From JACOXT01 sp964372855 (GTDB lineage Bacteria > Patescibacteriota > Microgenomatia > Levybacterales > UBA12049), in contig CAYJRY010000044.1 in the NCBI GenBank assembly GCA_964372855.1, forward strand, positions 1 through 10,178: 10,178 nucleotides of DNA. Direction: 5' to 3'. The translations under genes and the position numbers were made by a program. The notes beneath the pieces were generated by a model. The model saw nothing but the letters and a program-made list of their open reading frames with translations. It searched no databases and was not told where the DNA came from. Below, piece by piece: positions 6,493-10,178 of this stretch (positions within the stretch are counted from its first letter, which is position 1; each line of letters starts with the position of its first letter).

Positions 6493-7376
6493 TCAAGACA
6501 CCTAAGAAGCATGGTATCCCTTGTTCTTTTTTTATCTTTTTCCCCCATATGTTGATTAAACAATACTAAAGTTCTATACAACATAACAGAAAATGTTGAG
6601 CTTCTCTCTCTTTTGTCTTGTAGTCTACCTAATAATGCCAGCCTCAATCTTGGGTCAAACCAGTGTATGCATAACGGACTAATAGTATTATAACTACTTA
6701 TTCCCCATCCTGCCTCCTCCCAATCGGTTAAATAAATAAAGTTTTTATGAAAAATAATATTACTAAGATTAATGTCTGAATGTACCAAGCCATATTCATA
6801 ACTACCCAAAGAGATACCCAACAAAGCTCTTAAAAAGGCTCTTAATAATTTAGGAAAGACAAAGGGAGATGAGATAACTGCTTTGATAAAACGAAATGGC
6901 AAAGAAATAAGCAGCAACTCTCGTGTATAACATTTTAAGTATGGTCTAATCGCTACAAGTTTTGGATCTTTACTTAATTTATCAACTAACTCCAAGGTGG
7001 TTAAAAGAACATTTACTTGCGTGCTGTAACGAGCAGTTAAAAGCTTCTTTCCATCAAAATACTTAGTAATTAAACATAAGATTTCACCTTGGACAATGAT
7101 TTCCTCAACACTAGGAATACGAAATCTAAAGCCCTTATAATTTATTTTTAGTTTTTTTGTTCTAACCGACAGGTATTGTGTGACTTTTGCTTCTGCGTAC
7201 AAAGATTTATACTTATAGCTATTTTTGCCAATTACTGCTTTTATGAAATATTTTTTTTCATTTCTATCAAATATAATTCCATTAAAACGCCCATACTCAT
7301 CCTTTTTAATTAAAAAGTTTATATATTCATGTTGTTCCAATACGAATTTAAGCTGTTTTATGTGATTGTCAATCAT
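6483..7376 (-). CDS. Phosphotransferase of aminoglycoside/choline kinase fold, copy B
   Basis: The 297-residue protein has a small kinase-like fold. N-lobe features are KKYFIKAVIG with candidate lysine K46 and SLYAEAKVTQYL with E62; the hinge region is around LITKYFDGKKLL. The catalytic loop is LVHSDINLSNIIF (H199, D201, N206), and the metal-binding segment is LTDWEEAG with D218. This is the HxDxxxxN ... D pattern of the APH/choline kinase group. Between the lobes is a hydrophobic, Phe/Leu-rich stretch (about 153-190) that is amphipathic and could touch a membrane. Members phosphorylate small molecules, lipids or sugars; here the glycan context favours a sugar or lipid-linked acceptor, which is inference. 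Its ATG overlaps the upstream kinase stop (ATGA). It looks paralogous to that gene. Confidence 0.82.
   Translation of the reverse strand: MIDNHIKQLKFVLEQHEYINFLIKKDEYGRFNGIIFDRNEKKYFIKAVIGKNSYKYKSLYAEAKVTQYLSVRTKKLKINYKGFRFRIPSVEEIIVQGEILCLITKYFDGKKLLTARYSTQVNVLLTTLELVDKLSKDPKLVAIRPYLKCYTRELLLISLPFRFIKAVISSPFVFPKLLRAFLRALLGISLGSYEYGLVHSDINLSNIIFHKNFIYLTDWEEAGWGISSYNTISPLCIHWFDPRLRLALLGRLQDKRERSSTFSVMLYRTLVLFNQHMGEKDKKRTRDTMLLRCLECM
6499..6503 (-). promoter_or_regulatory. Ribosome binding site supporting the GTG start at 6492
   Basis: The minus strand reads AGGTG, then six bases, then GTG at 6492. This is one of the few Shine-Dalgarno-like sites in the window and favours the GTG over the two ATGs at 6474 and 6471, which have none. 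Confidence 0.45.
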
Positions 7377-8248
7377 AAGGAGTCTACAATCATCTTAATA
7401 CGATTAAGATAAAATCGCTCTTGATCTTGATTTGAATATCTTTGGCTCAATCTCTCTAATAAATTAAAAACTACGAAAGATTTTAGTAGTATTTGCGACT
7501 TTGCATCAAAATTAAACTTCTTCATAATTTGACTCCAAAACTGTTCATGGAAATGGGGCTGATACCATGTTGAGTTTAACACGATGGAAATATCAAAATA
7601 CCGATGACTTAAATATGAATTGGCAAGATCAATAATAGCGACTTTTTCACCACAAAGAAGTATGTTTTTAACATTAATATCACCATGGCAAATCCAATTC
7701 GATTTAAGTCTTATCCATTCCGAGAAAGTAGCAAAAATCAATCCGACACAGCGTATAAACAAAATTGTATATGAAGGGTACAGTATTAGATTTTTTGATA
7801 AAAAGTAGGGAAGAGCAATTACTTGTCTTATTGCTGATTTCCGTCTCAAGCTATATTTTTTGACTAAATCAGAACTCGAATTAATTTTTTCCAAAAAATT
7901 CAATACTTTCATATATACATGAAGTCTTGTTTTAATATTTGCCTTCAAAATAGACTGTCCCGACAAGTATTCCATTACAAGCACAAAATAGTTACTGGCG
8001 CTATTATCTTTGACAACCTCAATAATCCTAGGAATAATAATATCTTTTATTTTAAGTCGTTTTACTTCTTCATAAAAAAAATCTTGGAATTGCTTTTCTG
8101 TAAAAATTTTTTTATAAGAATCCAACTTAACAAATACCAATCTATTATTCCTTTTATCTATATATATTCCTCTATTTGATGATTTCTTACCAAATAACTC
8201 TAACTTCTTATGAAGTTTATATCTATCTTCTATCATCTTTGGTAACAT
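7373..8248 (-). CDS. Phosphotransferase of aminoglycoside/choline kinase fold, copy A
   Basis: The 291-residue protein has the same layout as its downstream neighbour. LVFVKLD supplies candidate lysine K41, VMEYLSGQ (91-98) is the hinge, and the catalytic loop is ICHGDINVKNILL (H188, D190, N195). The metal-binding strand is VAIIDLANS with D207, followed by RYFDIS with D219 as in APH proteins. The segment at about 141-182 is strongly hydrophobic and lies at the same distance from the catalytic loop as in copy B. The start at 8248 overlaps the acyltransferase gene by 26 bases and has AGGT four bases upstream; an internal Met5 at 8236 is an alternative start. The substrate is unknown. A sugar, lipid or glycan phosphotransferase fits the context; antibiotic resistance is possible from the fold but not supported by neighbours. 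Confidence 0.82.
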   Translation of the reverse strand: MLPKMIEDRYKLHKKLELFGKKSSNRGIYIDKRNNRLVFVKLDSYKKIFTEKQFQDFFYEEVKRLKIKDIIIPRIIEVVKDNSASNYFVLVMEYLSGQSILKANIKTRLHVYMKVLNFLEKINSSSDLVKKYSLRRKSAIRQVIALPYFLSKNLILYPSYTILFIRCVGLIFATFSEWIRLKSNWICHGDINVKNILLCGEKVAIIDLANSYLSHRYFDISIVLNSTWYQPHFHEQFWSQIMKKFNFDAKSQILLKSFVVFNLLERLSQRYSNQDQERFYLNRIKMIVDSL

Positions 8249-8846
8249 AATTACCTACACCCCATTTGCTCCAATCAATAGGCATATTGTCATATGGTTT
8301 AAAACTAACTTGAAGTGCTTTTTTAATTTCTTCTTTTGATAATCTATCTTTTATTTTAATTGCAGGAACTCCTCCAACTATTGCAAAGCTGGGAACATCT
8401 TTGGTAACTACTGCCCCAGCCGCAATAATTGCCCCTCGCTTAATCGTTATGCCAGATAGAATAGTTACGTTAGCGCCAATCCATACATCATCCTCCACCT
8501 TAATATTTCCTTGACTATACTTATTACTGAATATTATAGGCTTCTCAAAATCTGAAAAGTCATGGTCTTGAGCCACAAAGGTAACATTAGGACCTACCAT
8601 AACATAATTACCTATCTCAACTGTAGCTCCAGTTGTAATAATGTCACAATTTTTGTTTATATATACATGATGACCAATAGTTACGTTATATGGCTCGGTA
8701 ATGTTAGCGAAATAAATTCTGCTAAATTTTCCAATAGATCTCAATTTCATTTTTAGAAATAGAGAATAAAAATTAATTCTAGCAGATGAAATCATGTGGT
8801 AAATAAAACGATAAAATGGAAAAAGAATAAGAATAATTTGTTTCAT
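8223..8846 (-). CDS. Left-handed beta-helix sugar O-acyltransferase
   Basis: This 207-residue protein belongs to the hexapeptide-repeat acyltransferases (WbbJ / maltose-galactoside O-acetyltransferase group), which move an acetyl or similar acyl group from CoA to a sugar. Repeats with an I/V/L every sixth residue run from about 54 to 165, for example VTIGHHVYI, ATVEIGNYVMVGPNVTF, IKVEDDVWIGANVTIL, ITIKRGAIIAAGAVVTKDV and IVGGVPA. The catalytic histidine is likely H95 in AQDHDFS. The loop at about 97-113 interrupts the helix, as usual. The N-terminus (1-35) is hydrophobic and aromatic and may form a membrane-associated helix. It overlaps the GT2 gene upstream (ATGA) and kinase A downstream, which suggests it modifies the glycan made by those enzymes. 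The acyl group and acceptor are not known. Confidence 0.92.
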   Translation of the reverse strand: MKQIILILFPFYRFIYHMISSARINFYSLFLKMKLRSIGKFSRIYFANITEPYNVTIGHHVYINKNCDIITTGATVEIGNYVMVGPNVTFVAQDHDFSDFEKPIIFSNKYSQGNIKVEDDVWIGANVTILSGITIKRGAIIAAGAVVTKDVPSFAIVGGVPAIKIKDRLSKEEIKKALQVSFKPYDNMPIDWSKWGVGNYVTKDDRR

Positions 8847-9748
8847 GTTTTAGATAAGATCTTGGAACTTTTTGAAGTTGAAAAAATATAATTTATATTT
8901 TTGTAAGGTAAAATTATATTCAAGCAAAGAATTATAATATATGCGGATGAGAAAAAAATATTTTTAAAAAAATACGTGGTAACTTTTTTCAAGATTATTG
9001 ATTTAGGTATATCGTATTCCTTCGCAATAAATGAACGATCAAAATATTTTGATAATTCATTAATGCTACGAAAGAAGCGAACACTTTGTTTTCTATGATC
9101 CTCAAAATTTTTTGGTGATCGATAAAAAATTCTTGTATTAGGTTGATATGCAAATTGGTAGCCTTCTCTAATGCAATAAAGATATGAATAAGCATCTTCT
9201 GAATAGACTCTTTTCCATCTAATTTTTTTTAATAGCTTACGTGATATTGCCCTTGCTCTCCCATGACAAATATAAATATTGTTGCTTTTCCTCCATGAGG
9301 AGTATATTTCATTTTTAAATTCAACGCTATAATTTATTATTGATTCGAATAACCCTTGTGCTGGCAAAGGAACAATCTTAGGTGATACTATTCCAATATT
9401 GGAATTATTGCACATTGGATGAACTAATTTCTCAATAAAAAAATTGTTTTTGATTCTAATGTCGGCATTTAGTATAACCAGAATGTCTCCTTTCATTTTT
9501 TTTACAATTAAATTTTGACTTAATGCCTGACCTATCCTTTTGTGATTTATAAGCAATTTTATTTTATTATTTTCGACTTTTCGAACTTCCCTTACGGTAT
9601 TATCTGTACTTCCATCAGAGACAACAATAACTTCTAGAATTTTTATATTTTTTTGTTTTTGTCGGATAAGTGTTCTAAGAAGAATTTGAATGTTATCTTC
9701 TTCATTATATGCAGGAATTCCAATTGAGACCGAAATTGCTCTTCTCAT
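8843..9748 (-). CDS. Family 2 glycosyltransferase
   Basis: This enzyme transfers a sugar from a nucleotide donor with inversion. The 301 residues start with a GT-A nucleotide-binding fold: VSIGIPAYNEEDNI (7-20), VIVVSDGSTDNT (40-51), KRIGQALSQNL and ILVILNADI (89-97). The usual DxD is N94-A95-D96 here, an NxD variant seen in some GT2 enzymes. Acceptor-side residues include E184-D185 in VYSEDAYSYL and the QSVRFFRS segment (221-228), resembling the QxxRW region. Hydrophobic stretches at about 254-280 may form one or two C-terminal membrane helices or an interface anchor, so it likely acts at the inner leaflet on a lipid-linked acceptor. It overlaps the GT4 gene upstream and the acyltransferase downstream by four bases each. 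Donor sugar cannot be told. Confidence 0.92.
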   Translation of the reverse strand: MRRAISVSIGIPAYNEEDNIQILLRTLIRQKQKNIKILEVIVVSDGSTDNTVREVRKVENNKIKLLINHKRIGQALSQNLIVKKMKGDILVILNADIRIKNNFFIEKLVHPMCNNSNIGIVSPKIVPLPAQGLFESIINYSVEFKNEIYSSWRKSNNIYICHGRARAISRKLLKKIRWKRVYSEDAYSYLYCIREGYQFAYQPNTRIFYRSPKNFEDHRKQSVRFFRSINELSKYFDRSFIAKEYDIPKSIILKKVTTYFFKNIFFSSAYIIILCLNIILPYKNINYIFSTSKSSKILSKT

Positions 9749-10178
9749 ACGACAATAGATGTAAATAGATTGTTCATGTCATTGGCAACTCTTTTCCACG
9801 TATGATTCATGCTTTCTTTTTTATTAGTATTTTGTATAGCTTTTATTTTATTTGAATATATGTTTTTTAATACGTAATTAATCTTCTCTGCTAAAGAGAG
9901 ATGGTCAATCGTTCCAACTAAGTATCCATTTTTACCATTTTTAATAAGATATGGGAGCGCAGTACTATCCGCAACAATACACACCCTACCCTGACTCATT
10001 CCTTCATGCACTGCATTGCAAAAACTTTCCCATTTAGCCATGTGCACCATCATTTGCGATTTATTTATTAGATAAAATTTATCAATTCCCCAAACGACAC
10101 CAGTGAAAATAACTCTATGTTGTAAGTTAAGAGATTTTATAAGATTTTTAAGTGATGTAAAATATTTAGGATCTTCAG
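9745..10178 (-). CDS. Family 4 glycosyltransferase, C-terminal part only
   Basis: The frame stays open to the window edge, so the ATG at 10053 is internal. I read about 143 residues. Upstream of that ATG the translation continues as EDPKYFTSLKNLIKSLNLQ and then RVIFTGVV, the conserved start of the C-terminal Rossmann domain of GT-B retaining glycosyltransferases. Downstream come WESFCNAVHEGMSQG, which holds the EX7E motif (E-SFCNAVH-E) that binds the donor, and the typical GKNGYLVGTIDHLSLAEKI. The first motif glutamate is usually the donor-ribose or catalytic contact. Family 4 enzymes build exopolysaccharides and lipid-linked glycans. The stop overlaps the GT2 start (ATGA, 9745-9748). The N-terminal acceptor domain is outside the window, and the donor is unknown. 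Confidence 0.9.
   Translation of the reverse strand, partial: EDPKYFTSLKNLIKSLNLQHRVIFTGVVWGIDKFYLINKSQMMVHMAKWESFCNAVHEGMSQGRVCIVADSTALPYLIKNGKNGYLVGTIDHLSLAEKINYVLKNIYSNKIKAIQNTNKKESMNHTWKRVANDMNNLFTSIVV

Noticed and set aside
6483..8248. Antibiotic-resistance aminoglycoside kinases
   Set aside because: The fold is shared, but the glycan-cluster context, tandem duplication and hydrophobic insert give no support for resistance.
8995..9195. Minus-strand ORF of 66 residues
   Set aside because: It is an out-of-frame shadow inside the GT2 gene.
9745..10053. Independent 102-residue protein starting at the ATG at 10053
   Set aside because: The same frame continues upstream to the window edge with conserved GT4 sequence, so the ATG is internal.
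1..10178. Altered genetic code with TGA read as an amino acid
   Set aside because: TGA ends tsaC, rmlA, kinase A, GT2, GT4 and the small membrane gene at sensible family lengths, often in ATGA overlaps, so it is a stop.

Overview
The window is AT-rich and very densely packed. All fifteen protein-coding genes lie on the minus strand, so transcription runs from base 10178 down to base 1. No RNA genes, insertion sequences or CRISPR arrays are visible, and no gene-free stretch reaches 300 bases (the longest is about 136 bases, 5307-5442). TGA is used as an ordinary stop in at least six genes, which argues against recoded lineages such as Gracilibacteria or Mycoplasma. Several features together suggest a Patescibacteria/CPR bacterium, perhaps of the Microgenomates group: pervasive stop/start overlaps, few Shine-Dalgarno sites, a one-domain TsaB, a membrane-bound CAP protein and a sortase paired with a LAPTG protein. 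This placement is an inference, since no ribosomal marker is present.

Region 1 (10178-5443) is a surface-glycan cluster. In order of transcription it holds the C-terminal part of a GT4 glycosyltransferase, a GT2 glycosyltransferase, a left-handed beta-helix O-acyltransferase, two adjacent aminoglycoside/choline-kinase-fold phosphotransferases that look like paralogues, and a membrane-anchored TIM-barrel protein resembling clan GH-A glycosidases. Neighbouring genes overlap by 4 to 26 bases, so they probably form one operon.

Region 2 (5380-4205) starts with the best promoter in the window (TTGACA, 17-base spacer, extended -10 TGTTATCCT). It encodes a secreted protein ending in an LAPTG sorting signal and, overlapping it by 14 bases, a sortase. 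This looks like a dedicated enzyme and substrate pair.

Region 3 (4185-3256) encodes TsaC and an unusually short TsaB, two proteins for t6A modification of tRNA.

Region 4 (3243-1, continuing past the window) begins with a probable leaderless promoter. It encodes a CAP-domain membrane protein, a small three-helix membrane protein, RmlA, a Nudix hydrolase and RmlB (C-terminus cut by the window edge). The RmlA and RmlB reactions lead towards dTDP-L-rhamnose, a likely donor for glycosyltransferases such as those of region 1. The window as a whole is therefore mainly about building and decorating the cell surface, with a tRNA-modification pair between the two surface blocks.
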